The notes: a model not told the origin generated them from the sequence alone. Counted from the stretch's first letter, positions 16,966 through 28,000 are shown. The stretch is DNA of 64,000 bases from Pedobacter boryungensis (GCF_013204825.1 NZ_JABMKV010000002.1:992001-1056000); one strand, 5' to 3'. Program-made: numbers and translations.

Positions 16966-17342
16966 CGAGAGATGAAGATTTCTAGAGGAGAGAAGATCAT
17001 TTCTCGTCGAGAAATGTCTTTCGACTTACGGTCGAAGCCCTTCGCATTTGAGTTAAAGCACTTTTCTAAACAGTAAAAGGCTATTTACTTTGGGAAGATG
17101 CTCTTTACGTAACGGTCGAAGCGCTTTTCTAAACGGTAAAAGGCTATTTACTTTGGGAAGATTCTCTTTGCGTAACGGTCGAAAGGCTTTCCATTACGGT
17201 CGAAGTGCTTTTCTAAACGGCAAAAGCCTATTAACTTTGGGAAAATGCTCTTTACATAACGGTCGAAAGGCTTTCCATTAGGGTAAATTGCTTTCGACTT
17301 TCAGTAAAAGAGCTTTACTCAATAGGAAAAGGTCGGTTCCTT
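16966..17342. repeat. Array of eighteen degenerate 21-bp tandem repeats
   Basis: From 17028 to 17342 there are fifteen consecutive 21-base units (starts 17028, 17049, 17070 and so on), and 16966-17027 holds three weaker ones. The typical unit is ACGGTCGAAAGGCTTTCCATT or a relative such as ACGGTAAAAGGCTATTTACTT. Four unit types form an 84-bp higher-order repeat present twice (17112-17195 and 17196-17279; 76 of 84 bases agree). Most units contain a short dyad such as GAAAGGCTTTC. There are no unique spacers, so this is not CRISPR. It lies between a broken gene and a fibronectin-III-like gene. Confidence 0.85.
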
Positions 17343-17454
17343 ATGCTAAATGCAGTTAAATCACATTAATTAACTTCGTGCATATCTTTTATTGCAGTGT
17401 GCCGTTAGTAACTGGTTGAAAACAATAGGTTTTTACCACACCGCCGATCTAAAC

Positions 17455-18084
17455 ATGAAAAACATGAAAATTGCTAAATTAATTATAGACTATTCGAAAC
17501 TATCGGATGCAAATTTGAACCAAAGAGCACAAAATGTATTGGATGCCTTAACAGGAAATGCTAATTTTCCTATAACAACGCCAACCTTGATGGCATTTAA
17601 TAAAACTCTAAGTACTTACAATACTCATTTAGCTAAAGCAGCTAATGGTGATAGAGAACTGATTGCCTTAAAAAATCAAACTAAATTGGCGTTAACCTTA
17701 GCGATGCGCCAATTAGCATTAGATATCTCCACTCAAGCCAACGGCGATAAAGCTAAATTGCTAAGTAGCGGTTTTGATATGGGAAGTACTGGTGAGGCTA
17801 GTGCTCCCTTAGAAAATCCAAGAGAGTTTACAATAAGCGATGGGGCTAACCCTGGAGAGCTTATTTTTTCGTGCAAAGGTGTAAAAAATGTATTGAGTTA
17901 TATTTTTCAATATTCAGAAGAAATGCCTACTGCAGATACTCCATGGAAAATTCAACCTAACAGTTCACGTCAGTTTACGTTTGTGGGCTTAAAAAGTGGT
18001 GCACGTATTTATGGTCGTATTACGGCAGTTGGTAGGAGAGGACAAAAAGCAGAAAGTGATATTATTTCTAGAGTTGTGCAGTAA
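17455..18084 (+). CDS. Helical + fibronectin type III-like domain protein
   Basis: About 210 residues. The N-terminal 110 residues are helical (DANLNQRAQNVLDALTGN, then repeated helix segments). The C-terminal 90 residues resemble a fibronectin type III domain: SDGANPGELIFSCKGVKNVL, YIFQYSEE, W in ADTPWKIQP, FTFVGLKSGARIYGRITAVG. Proteins of this shape recur in Bacteroidota and are annotated as hypothetical. No signal peptide is seen. Start is at 17455 or three codons later (17464). It lies 110 bases after the 21-bp repeat array and is the only plus-strand gene in a minus-strand stretch. Confidence 0.75.
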   Translation: MKNMKIAKLIIDYSKLSDANLNQRAQNVLDALTGNANFPITTPTLMAFNKTLSTYNTHLAKAANGDRELIALKNQTKLALTLAMRQLALDISTQANGDKAKLLSSGFDMGSTGEASAPLENPREFTISDGANPGELIFSCKGVKNVLSYIFQYSEEMPTADTPWKIQPNSSRQFTFVGLKSGARIYGRITAVGRRGQKAESDIISRVVQ

Positions 18085-18114
18085 ATGATTTGAGGCTTCG
18101 GCCCCGAATCATTT
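18083..18114 (+). terminator. Hairpin with UUCG loop after the fnIII-like gene
   Basis: AAATGATT at 18083-18090 pairs with AATCATTT at 18107-18114, and the inner GGC-TTCG-GCC makes a UUCG tetraloop. The stem begins at the stop codon. There is no T run after it, so it may stabilise the mRNA end rather than act as a full intrinsic terminator. Confidence 0.45.
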
Positions 18115-18135
18115 AAAAGTTGGTAAACTTGTATA

Positions 18136-18203
18136 GATCCTTCGACTATGCTCAGGATGACGGCTGAGGTTAATCGTCATACTGAGCGTAGTCAAGAATT
18201 ATT
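18136..18203. repeat. REP-like inverted pair (GATCCTTCGAC...GGATGACG)
   Basis: Bases 18136-18162 (GATCCTTCGACTATGCTCAGGATGACG) and 18175-18200 (CGTCATACTGAGCGTAGTCAAGAATT) are inverted versions of one element with a 12-base spacer. Other copies are at 11221-11247 and 37405-37432. The layout is that of paired REP elements. Confidence 0.65.
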
Positions 18204-18289
18204 TTTCTCGCAAGGAATATCCCTTTACTGATGCACGTATTTGATATGTACCTCTAAAAGGCTGTTAACCTTTCGGCTAAACCATCATT

Positions 18290-18844
18290 TTAAAACTTTG
18301 ATAAAAGTTCATCTTCCTCGTCTGGTTTGCCGTATGCGTCCGCTTCCGTTAAATGTCCGTCTTGGTCGCTTATTCTTGTAAGCTTTTTACCTTGTTTAAA
18401 CACTAATTGAAGTCCATGCTCTTGTTCCCAATCACACTCGCAAGCAATTTGAACATATATGTCTTGCTCTTTGTAAGGCCTTCTTGTTACATAAATCTCT
18501 GTTGGCTGAATAAAATTCCAAATTTCATTTTTATTCTTAATTTGTCTTAGTGGTTCATCCGCTTCATCATATTCCACTTCGTCCAAAAAGTCCATACAGT
18601 TTTGATAAGCTAATTCAGAAATTGAATCTCGGTCGACAGCAGTTAGTTTTAGAAAATTTGTCAATGCTTGGTCTGCTTCATCAACAAAAGTGTGGTCATC
18701 TTCAGGTTCAAAATCGGTAAAAGTAATCGTCAACTTCATGTTGTCGAAAAAGGGAATGGAGATTTCTTCACTTTTCCACCAATCGGGAAGACCTGTATCT
18801 TGTTTTAGTCTTCCAATAATCTTTGATATAACTTCTTTGCTCAT
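18290..18844 (-). CDS. DUF6985-like protein
   Basis: About 184 residues, acidic, with no signal or membrane segment. The part NMKLTITFTDFEPEDDHTF (about 34-52) and the C-terminal IACECDWEQEHGLQLVFKQG (about 138-157) followed by LTRISDQDGHLTEADAYG look like the DUF6985 family, which often occurs in polymorphic-toxin immunity clusters. That name comes from memory. The start is the ATG at 18842-18844; the frame runs 21 codons further but without family-like sequence. No toxin gene is adjacent. Confidence 0.65.
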   Translation of the reverse strand: MSKEVISKIIGRLKQDTGLPDWWKSEEISIPFFDNMKLTITFTDFEPEDDHTFVDEADQALTNFLKLTAVDRDSISELAYQNCMDFLDEVEYDEADEPLRQIKNKNEIWNFIQPTEIYVTRRPYKEQDIYVQIACECDWEQEHGLQLVFKQGKKLTRISDQDGHLTEADAYGKPDEEDELLSKF

Positions 18845-19037
18845 TTTTATCTTGTTGTTTTTAAGCTGGTTACTAACGCTTAAATATACATATGTTTTTA
18901 TATTCACTGCTAGCCAATAGTTACATTAATTGCTATTCAGCCCATTTTAATGACCTTTAAGTAAATATTGCCTGAATGGATTTTGCTATATAATGGTATA
19001 GAATTTAGTATTGATTATAACAAGCTAGACACTCTTG

Positions 19038-20204
19038 CTATTCATGGTTTCCGCTAAAAAAGGCAGTCATTATTTCCAATGCATTTTTGCTGTGCATTCT
19101 TTCCCCATTGTCAAGCGATTCTTGGGCCATTTGAGATGCTCTTTTTCGCATAACTGTTTCATAAGATGCAATCGCTTTTGCTATCGTTTCGTGTTCGTTA
19201 CTTGATAAAACTTCAGACAACTCTAAGGCATCAAGCATTGCCATATTTACACCTTCGCCAGCAAACGGCGGCATTACATGAGCTGCATCTCCAAGCAGGG
19301 TGATATTTGATTGAGCTTCCCAAGTTTGATCTAAAGGCATACAATATATTGGTCGTGGAATAAATGGCACTGTTGTGTTTTCAAATAATTCATGCCAAAT
19401 TGTGCTCCACTCTGGATAAGCTTTCTTAAACCAATTTAGTACTTGGTTGTGATCTTTAAAATCTAACCCACTTGTTGTAGCCCAATTTTCGGCTGCTTTG
19501 AAACTTGCATAAAACCCGATTTCTCCATTTGCTTTTTGCCCCATCAAAATATCTTTTTCGTTTCCGAAAGCCATTATTTTTCCTCCTCGAAGAATGGCAG
19601 AAACTTTTGGTACTACTTTTTCACCCTTATAGATGTTTCCTTCAAGCATCGTTATGCCAGAATAAAAAGGTTTAATATTCGTAATGTAGGGGCGAATTTT
19701 CGAATTTGCTCCATCTGCTGCAATTACAATATCTGCGTAAGTGCTTTTGCCATTTTTGAAATGCAACAACCAGCCCTCGCCTTGTTTATCCATGGATAAA
19801 AAGTGACTGTTCCAAACAATATTATCAGGGTGTAAAGAATTTATTAATAGTTTTCGGAGCACTCCTCGGTCTATTTCCGGACGAAAATATTGGTCGCCAA
19901 AGTTTTCTTCTTTTTTAGTTTCATGATCGGTAAAAACAATTTCGGCTTGATCGTTAGTGATCGTTGTTTTATCTGCGCCCGGCATATAGTTCTTTTTGAA
20001 CTCCTCCAGCAAATCGGCTTTTCGAATAGCTGCCAAACCTGAATTTTCATGTAAATCGAGAGGGGAGCCTTGAACTCTTGCGTTTTTATCGACATCTCTT
20101 TCATATACTTTTACATTTACGTTTTGTAATTGTAAAAGTCTGGCTAGGGTAAGTCCGCCTGGACCACCGCCTACAATTGCTATTTGTTTATTTTGTATCA
20201 GCAT
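19038..20204 (-). CDS. TetX-like FAD-dependent monooxygenase
   Basis: 388 residues, the length of Tet(X) enzymes. FAD-binding motifs are complete: IAIVGGGPGGLTLARLL with a VYERD strand end (8-37), and LLGDAAHVMPPFAGEGVNMA (about 304-323). Global similarity to Tet(X) can be followed by eye (LDLHENSGLAAIRKADLLEE, then LRKLLINSL and WLLHFKNGK). The Tet(X) substrate residues Gln192, Arg213 and His234 do not seem conserved in my unaided alignment. Oxidation of another small molecule is therefore more likely than tetracycline inactivation. Followed upstream by an AraC gene on the same strand, 23 bases before its start. Confidence 0.88.
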   Translation of the reverse strand: MLIQNKQIAIVGGGPGGLTLARLLQLQNVNVKVYERDVDKNARVQGSPLDLHENSGLAAIRKADLLEEFKKNYMPGADKTTITNDQAEIVFTDHETKKEENFGDQYFRPEIDRGVLRKLLINSLHPDNIVWNSHFLSMDKQGEGWLLHFKNGKSTYADIVIAADGANSKIRPYITNIKPFYSGITMLEGNIYKGEKVVPKVSAILRGGKIMAFGNEKDILMGQKANGEIGFYASFKAAENWATTSGLDFKDHNQVLNWFKKAYPEWSTIWHELFENTTVPFIPRPIYCMPLDQTWEAQSNITLLGDAAHVMPPFAGEGVNMAMLDALELSEVLSSNEHETIAKAIASYETVMRKRASQMAQESLDNGERMHSKNALEIMTAFFSGNHE

Positions 20205-20227
20205 AATTTTAAATTTATGCTACAAAA

Positions 20228-20977
20228 TTAGTCTTCACCGTAGGCTAAGAATTGTAAAAATCGGTCGTTTTCATTTTTATAGAGTTCTTTCGGAGAAACG
20301 CCAGAAAATTGTTTAATTTCTTTAATAAAATGTGACTGATCGGTGAAATTGAGTTTTGGATAAAGATGACCGTTTTTGATAAATGGAAGCGAATATTGGA
20401 ATCGAAGTATTTTGCAATATGCTTTTAAAGAAAGTCCAAACTGCTGATTGAAGTATCTATTCATTTGGCGTTCACTCCAATGTAGCTTTTCAGCAAGTTC
20501 TTTGATTGGCATTTCGCCATTTGAAGCGAAGATCAATTGAAATAATTCACGTTTGCGTTCATCTATTTTCTTTGGCAAAATAGATTTGATCTTGTTGCTT
20601 GCTTTTTCACAAAATCTTTCAAAATTATCCAAGTCATTGATAGTGACATCCCAAAAACCAGCAGGCAAAATTTTTCCTGTGTTGATGATGTCAGCTATTG
20701 GCTCATTAAAGATGTATTCTATAGCGAGTGGATTAAAACTCACCGAAAAGAAATTGACAACTTCTTGGTGAGTGTATTTGGGTTTTGTTTCTAATCCCAA
20801 AAGCGCTACGATCAATTGATTGTCCTTTGTTTTGGAGAAGATTAAATCTACTTTTCCATTTGGAATGATGACTGCTTGCTCTTGACTTGAGAAACCTTGC
20901 AGGCAAGTGAAAGCATACACAAAATCAGTAAGTGATTTATCAGGTTCGATGAGTTGAAAGTTTAATGCGTTTTTCAT
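20228..20977 (-). CDS. AraC-family transcriptional regulator
   Basis: About 249 residues. The N-terminal domain begins FQLIEPDKSLTDFVYAFTCL, as in the DUF6597 sensing domains of many Bacteroidota AraC proteins. The HTH domain is at about 160-245: IKELAEKLHWSERQMNRYFN, QFGLSLKAYCKILRFQYS, and FTDQSHFIKEIKQFSGVSPK. The start at 20977 is chosen because the frame's longer N-terminus is not family-like; the ATG at 20989 is also possible. The TetX-like gene starts 23 bases downstream, so this regulator probably controls it. Confidence 0.85.
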   Translation of the reverse strand: MKNALNFQLIEPDKSLTDFVYAFTCLQGFSSQEQAVIIPNGKVDLIFSKTKDNQLIVALLGLETKPKYTHQEVVNFFSVSFNPLAIEYIFNEPIADIINTGKILPAGFWDVTINDLDNFERFCEKASNKIKSILPKKIDERKRELFQLIFASNGEMPIKELAEKLHWSERQMNRYFNQQFGLSLKAYCKILRFQYSLPFIKNGHLYPKLNFTDQSHFIKEIKQFSGVSPKELYKNENDRFLQFLAYGED

Positions 20978-21073
20978 CGGTCGTAACATTTCGGGGCTTT
21001 GGAAATTTGGACGGTTACTTGAATTTATTATTATGCTATAACACAAAAATTCATCTGTTTAAATTTTCTGATT

Positions 21074-21448
21074 TTATCTCCTTAATAATTTTTGTTGTGA
21101 AATTGTTTTTTGAGCTGAAGGTCCAAGCCCAAGCTCTTCTATTTCTGAACAAACCTTGTCAAACTGAAAATTTGTCAATTCAATTTCTGTTAATATGTCA
21201 AGAATTGCAGAATTTGCCATTATCTCATCTTCGTCAGATTTTGCAACTTTTATATAGTTACTGAGTTCGTTATCTGTCAATATTTTTTTTATTGTTAAAA
21301 ATTTTCTAAACGTTTCATAACGATAGTGTTCAGTGTTTTTGTCGTCACTTTTGTCAAATTCTTTCAATTGCTCATTTAACACTTGCTTCGTTAAAAGTCC
21401 AAGATCAATCCACAAATTTGTATATCCTAATTTTAAAAGTCTATCCAT
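21074..21448 (-). CDS. Hypothetical protein
   Basis: 124 residues, cytosolic, mostly helical, with many Lys, Glu and Asp. No known motif is recognised. Two segments, LLTKQVLNEQLKEFDKSDD and FRKFLTIKKILTDNELSNY, suggest long amphipathic helices. It lies 96 bases ahead of the AraC regulator on the same strand. Probably a real accessory gene, as its codon use and length are normal, but nothing points to its role. Confidence 0.55.
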   Translation of the reverse strand: MDRLLKLGYTNLWIDLGLLTKQVLNEQLKEFDKSDDKNTEHYRYETFRKFLTIKKILTDNELSNYIKVAKSDEDEIMANSAILDILTEIELTNFQFDKVCSEIEELGLGPSAQKTISQQKLLRR

Positions 21449-21506
21449 GTAAGGTATGTTTTAAATGGTTTCTACTTAAATATATAGAAGTTTATTTTTG
21501 TGTTTA

Positions 21507-21860
21507 TTACTTATCCTCCCTTTTCACCAACAATACTTCGCCATTCTCTAAAGAAAGATAGCCTTGTTCATAACAAAAGAAATAAACCTGACCTTTTTGT
21601 GTGGCGTAACTATGGGTATGGTAATTAAAATCGAAACCCTTTCTTAGTAATGCTTCTCGTTTGACTTTAATTTTGCCATCAGGATTTTTGGTTTTAAGAA
21701 TAGCTCTATTCTTTTTTAAAATCCGATTAACCTCATTTACAAAACTATTGTCTTCCGTTCTTTTAAGGTTGTTGTAGTTTGTGCGACATTGATCGTCGCA
21801 GAATTTTTTATCAGCCCTGCCATTAATAACAGCATTGCAGTCTAGACATAATCGTTCCAT
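21507..21860 (-). CDS. Zinc-ribbon protein of unknown function
   Basis: 117 residues. The N-terminus carries two cysteine pairs, CLDC (5-8) and CDDQC (21-25) separated by 12 residues, a zinc-ribbon pattern (DUF2116-like). A basic helical middle (ILKKNRAILKTKNPDGKIKV) and a C-terminal beta region (GYLSLENGEVLLVKRE) follow. Similar small proteins are widespread in Bacteroidota and are unnamed. It is divergent from the ssb gene, and nucleic-acid or protein binding is likely but unproven. Confidence 0.7.
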   Translation of the reverse strand: MERLCLDCNAVINGRADKKFCDDQCRTNYNNLKRTEDNSFVNEVNRILKKNRAILKTKNPDGKIKVKREALLRKGFDFNYHTHSYATQKGQVYFFCYEQGYLSLENGEVLLVKREDK

Positions 21861-22113
21861 ACTGTTTTTGTTTTTAATAGGGGTGATGGTTAAAACTACT
21901 GAAAAATAAAATGATAAAGAATTTTATCGCAATTTTAATGCTTAAATAAGGCCCTTGTCCTCTCTCTTAATTTTGGCAGACGTGTTTAACCGTTTATACA
22001 CGGTTATAACTGTTTAAAATCCGACTACTTATCTCCACTCTTTTCAACTTTGTCCTGTCGGTAGTCGTGGTGACTATTGTTTGTTAAATAGTTAGAAACT
22101 TAATTTAAAGATC

Positions 22114-22458
22114 ATGGAAAACGTAGTAAACAAAGTAGTATTAAGCGGTTGTGCAGGTAGCGATGCAGAAATTAAAGTAGTAGCAGGTAACACTAAACTA
22201 GCCCGTGTAAATATGGCCGTAAACGAACGTTATAAAAATGCTGCAGGTGAAGAAACGAAAAAAACACATTGGTTTTCATTAACCTTTTGGGGTGCTAAAG
22301 CAGATATAGCAGAGTTAAAGATTAAGAAAGGGACGTACTTTTCAATTGAAGGCAGATTACAAAATAACAATTATGAAGCAAAAGATGGTACTAAACGCTA
22401 TAGCACAGAAATAGTGGTAGAAGAGGTGGTAATCAAAGAAGCGGAAATTGCGGGCTAG
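22114..22458 (+). CDS. ssb: Single-stranded DNA-binding protein (short form)
   Basis: 114 residues comprising one OB-fold of the bacterial SSB type: NKVVLSGCAGSDAEIKVVAG (5-24), TKLARVNMAVNERYKN, THWFSLTFWGAKADIAE, and the strand YFSIEGRLQNNNYEAKDG. It lacks the acidic DDIPF-type tail that recruits partner proteins in full-length SSB, so it is probably an accessory or competence/plasmid-type SSB rather than the essential one. Upstream, TAACCG at 21987-21992 and CGGTTA at 22001-22006 form a small dyad that might be an operator. Confidence 0.88.
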   Translation: MENVVNKVVLSGCAGSDAEIKVVAGNTKLARVNMAVNERYKNAAGEETKKTHWFSLTFWGAKADIAELKIKKGTYFSIEGRLQNNNYEAKDGTKRYSTEIVVEEVVIKEAEIAG

Positions 22459-22535
22459 TGCTGGGTTTATAAATTGGGATGTTTGTCTGCTAATGAACAG
22501 CATACAAACATCCTCTTTTAGTATTCAATTATAGT

Positions 22536-23039
22536 TTAAAATATCAATCTCCAATTAAATACATTATCCACTTCACCAACCTTTTCGAAGTGGTTGTGTT
22601 CTAATATCCCAAATGATGCAGGGTTATCTTTTGCAGTTTGAGCAAATATAGACTTCACATTTTCCTGACTTTTTGCCCATTCAATCATGCGGCCAACACC
22701 TTCGGTCATATAACCTTTGCCTCTAAAATCTTCGTAGGTTCCATAACCAATTTCTATTTCGCCATTTTCATCAGGTTCACCCACAAAGCAGATATCACCA
22801 ATCATTTTATTTTCCGTTTTTAAAATGAGTGTCCACAACGTAGAGAACAAATGGTTTTTACCTGTGTCAGCTACGTTTGGTAAAATGGTTTCTTCTAAAG
22901 CTTCTTTAAGTGCAGGAGAAATTATTTTGTGCGTAGGGTTTAGCTGCAACTCCTCTTCTAAGGAATTATCGTTCTTAATATATTTTACTAATTGGTCGTG
23001 AGTGAGCGGTTGTAAAATGAGGCGTTTGCTTTCGATCAT
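22536..23039 (-). CDS. GNAT-family N-acetyltransferase (RimJ/RimL type)
   Basis: 167 residues. The start of the family is clear in MIESKRLILQPLTHDQLVKY, and the acetyl-CoA loop in GYGTYEDFRGKGYMTEGVGR (R-G-K-G-Y-M-T-E). The closing part SIFAQTAKDNPASFGILEHN matches the RimJ/RimL group, which acetylates N-terminal amines of ribosomal proteins or small amines. The ATG at 23037-23039 is chosen because it follows the map stop by five bases; the longer frame would overlap map. It is probably co-transcribed with map. Confidence 0.87.
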   Translation of the reverse strand: MIESKRLILQPLTHDQLVKYIKNDNSLEEELQLNPTHKIISPALKEALEETILPNVADTGKNHLFSTLWTLILKTENKMIGDICFVGEPDENGEIEIGYGTYEDFRGKGYMTEGVGRMIEWAKSQENVKSIFAQTAKDNPASFGILEHNHFEKVGEVDNVFNWRLIF

Positions 23040-23044
23040 AAGGT

Positions 23045-23809
23045 TTAGTTCCAAATTTCATTTTGATTGGTCAGGATTAGTGGAATGCCATCCGTAACCA
23101 TAATGGTGTGTTCATGTTGTGCTACAAATCCGCCGCGGTTACCTACTAATGTCCAGCCGTCTTTTTCAGTATTGGCGATGGTAGACTTGGTTGATATAAA
23201 TGTTTCTACAGCAACGGTTGTATTCTTTCTGAAACGTTCAAAGTTATAACGATCTTGAAAGTTGGCAATTTCATGTGGTTCTTCATGTAAACTTCTGCCT
23301 ACACCATGGCCTGTTAAATTTTTAATTACGGTGTAACCAGATTTCTTTGCTTCAGTTTCAATCAGCCTTCCAATCTCAGAAATTTTAACGCCGCCTTTTA
23401 TTTGGCCTATGGCTTTCTTCAAGATGTTTTTAGAAGCGGTCACTAACTTTTGGTATTGATAAATATCTTCGCCCAACACAAAAGAACCTCCATTGTCTGA
23501 CCAGAAACCATCTAATTCTGCAGATACATCAATGTTCACTAAATCGCCTTCTTTAAATATCTTTTGTTCGCTCGGAATACCATGTGCAATTTCATTATTC
23601 ACGCTAATACAAGTCCAACCAGGGAAGTCATAAGTTAAACGCGGAGCAGATTTTGCGCCGAGATCATTTAAAATGCTACCGCCAAAATCATCTAATTGTT
23701 TAGCACTCATGCCTGGTTTCACATAAGCTCGCATTTCTTTGAGCGTAATGGCTACAGCATCACTTATTTTTTGCATTCCTGCAAGTTCTTCGGCATTAGT
23801 TATCGACAT
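23045..23809 (-). CDS. map: Type I methionine aminopeptidase
   Basis: 254 residues, a typical MAP length. It removes the initiator methionine from new proteins. The five metal ligands can be placed: Asp in NIDVSAEL, Asp in WSDNGGSF, His in LTGHGVGRSLHEEP, Glu in VETFIS and Glu in AQHEHTIMV. The substrate histidine is in NEIAHGIP. The second Asp lies in GFWSDNGGSF rather than the more usual YHGDTS. This variant, with a neighbouring acetyltransferase, suggests an accessory MAP in addition to the one near ribosomal genes, which is not in this window. Confidence 0.92.
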   Translation of the reverse strand: MSITNAEELAGMQKISDAVAITLKEMRAYVKPGMSAKQLDDFGGSILNDLGAKSAPRLTYDFPGWTCISVNNEIAHGIPSEQKIFKEGDLVNIDVSAELDGFWSDNGGSFVLGEDIYQYQKLVTASKNILKKAIGQIKGGVKISEIGRLIETEAKKSGYTVIKNLTGHGVGRSLHEEPHEIANFQDRYNFERFRKNTTVAVETFISTKSTIANTEKDGWTLVGNRGGFVAQHEHTIMVTDGIPLILTNQNEIWN

Positions 23810-23813
23810 AATT

Positions 23814-25565
23814 CTATTTATTAAGCAAAGATATGGCTTTTTCTAAAAGTTCATCCCTACCTTCTTGTATACCTTTAACGGTTGGCTTCACTACAATGTT
23901 TGGTATAATTCCAATTCTTTGTGTTTCTCTACCATCAGGATAATACACGCCAATTTGTGTATAGCTCGAACCTATTCCTCCGGGCAAGGTAATCGGCATA
24001 CCTACACTACCATCTGCTCCTGCAGTTTGACTGCCTATTACCAAAGTGTTTGGTCGTGTACTTAATGCCATCACCGATAATTCGGCCAAGCTTTGCGTTT
24101 CTTCATTCACCAGAATAATGACTTGCCCTTTGTAATTGTCTGTTCTAGCTATTCCAATTCTGGCTTGTGCCATGTATTCATAAGACATGTAGGTAAATAA
24201 TCCTGGAGTTTCGGTACTTCCTTGTGTATATCGGGCGATATCCATCGGCTTTGTAAATAAATATTTTCCAATGTCCCAAGCAAAATCTGTTGGTTTAGGA
24301 TAGGTGCGCATATCAATAATTATCCCTTTAGCTTTCATGGCTAAAGGCATAACAGAATTTAAGCGTTTGCCTAACCTACCAGGATGAAAATAGGCAACGT
24401 CATTAATTATCTTAAAACCTGTATCGGTTGCTGCAGGTTTTTTATAATTGGTTCTGTTAAAAGGATAACATTTTAAAGTTGTAGTTGCAGATTGATTATT
24501 TCTAAGATAACTTACTTTCATCAAGGTATCGTTGGTCCTTAAAAGCAGTTGTGCCATTTTTCTTAATTTGGTTGGATAGTTTGATGCAGACATGTATGGC
24601 AATTTTTCTTTCATCAGCTGTGCTACCGGAACTGTATTAATGGTTTGTATTACATCGCCTCTCTTTAACGAATTGGTGCCAACTATTTCATCATTGCTGT
24701 AAGTAACAACAGGTTCATTATTCACAAAAACGATTTCGATATTTGGGGCCATTGTACCATAAAAAGTTCTAAAGGCATTGTCGAAAGGGGAAAGATCTGC
24801 GTGTGAATCGCTAATCTCTGCCACCAAAGCAGCTGCGGTAAGTTTATATGTTAATTCATCTTTAGCAGCTATAAATTTTGGTAAGTATTCTTTTAAGATG
24901 TTTCCCCAGGGTTTATCTGTTAAGTTTCTATAGGGAGCGAAATATTCTATGCTGCTCCAAAATCTAAATAAGGCTAACACTCTATAACCATCATCTGGGT
25001 ATTTAAAACTACGGTAAGGATCTTCATTTTTAAATATGGCAACAGGCGTTTCGGCATCGTATAATTTTACATAATAACTTTCTTCCGTTCTATCTGCTAT
25101 TTTGATTTGGTTAATCTGGTCGATTAATTTTTTGCTCAGTCCTGAAGTTGTTACCCAGTCGAAATTTGGTTTGTATTTGATAGCTGCTGCAGGAATTACT
25201 TTTGGAGTAAGGGTTTTAAATGGACCGAGACCATTTATCCAATTGGATAAAACTACATTTCGCTCTGCGTCGTTCTTTACAGCAAGAACTTTGGGAATAA
25301 TCCTAAATAGTTCGAAATCCCAATTGTAATTTCCTTTAGCAACAGCCGGATGATGATATTTTAAAAAGCTCCATAGTTTACCCAGCACTGCCAAATTGGT
25401 AATTTGCATGGGTGTTAAGTTTTTCAAACTGAGGTTTGAACCTGCAGTAAACTCTTTATCTAAAGAAGCTTTAGGTTTTTCTTTTTCAGTCGGATTTACT
25501 GTTTGAGCTTTATTGGTAACCACAAAAAGCAAGAGGAGTAGGGTAAGGAGTTTTGTTTTCATCAA
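23814..25565 (-). CDS. S41-family peptidase (C-terminal processing protease-like)
   Basis: 583 residues with a signal peptide (1-20, NKAQ cleavage), so the protein is periplasmic or outer-membrane. A PDZ-like region lies at about 275-345 (SLKRGDVIQTINTVPVAQLM). The S41 catalytic domain follows: GIIIDMRTYPKPTD, then YKGQVIILVNEETQSLAELS with the serine nucleophile in the QSLAE position, and GSQTAGADGSVGMPITLPGG. The large N-terminal half (50-270) is typical of Bacteroidota members of unknown substrate. It stops five bases before the start of map on the same strand. Confidence 0.85.
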   Translation of the reverse strand: MMKTKLLTLLLLLFVVTNKAQTVNPTEKEKPKASLDKEFTAGSNLSLKNLTPMQITNLAVLGKLWSFLKYHHPAVAKGNYNWDFELFRIIPKVLAVKNDAERNVVLSNWINGLGPFKTLTPKVIPAAAIKYKPNFDWVTTSGLSKKLIDQINQIKIADRTEESYYVKLYDAETPVAIFKNEDPYRSFKYPDDGYRVLALFRFWSSIEYFAPYRNLTDKPWGNILKEYLPKFIAAKDELTYKLTAAALVAEISDSHADLSPFDNAFRTFYGTMAPNIEIVFVNNEPVVTYSNDEIVGTNSLKRGDVIQTINTVPVAQLMKEKLPYMSASNYPTKLRKMAQLLLRTNDTLMKVSYLRNNQSATTTLKCYPFNRTNYKKPAATDTGFKIINDVAYFHPGRLGKRLNSVMPLAMKAKGIIIDMRTYPKPTDFAWDIGKYLFTKPMDIARYTQGSTETPGLFTYMSYEYMAQARIGIARTDNYKGQVIILVNEETQSLAELSVMALSTRPNTLVIGSQTAGADGSVGMPITLPGGIGSSYTQIGVYYPDGRETQRIGIIPNIVVKPTVKGIQEGRDELLEKAISLLNK

Positions 25566-25680
25566 GTTCTTTTTATAAGTTGACGATCTTGTATATCAAA
25601 TGGTTGCATCAATATAGCAATAGTTTTACGCATATGGTTTGTCCATCATCAAAACCAATTTAACATTACCATGTTATTAA

Positions 25681-27975
<2,295 letters not shown>

Positions 27976-28000
27976 TCTAATTGGCTTAACTAGTTTTAAT

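Noticed and set aside
17090-17281. A 63-residue heptapeptide-repeat protein read through the 21-bp array
   Set aside because: The array continues beyond this frame on both sides with stops, the frame has no promoter of its own, and the 7-residue period follows automatically from 21-base units.
16966-17342. CRISPR array
   Set aside because: Units touch each other without spacers and vary in sequence; no cas gene is nearby.
19038-20204. Tetracycline resistance gene tet(X)
   Set aside because: Overall similarity is clear but the substrate-contact residues appear changed, so I named only the enzyme family.
1-23000. Prophage or conjugative element in the left third
   Set aside because: There are no integrase, structural, relaxase or partition genes; the genes are small independent units.
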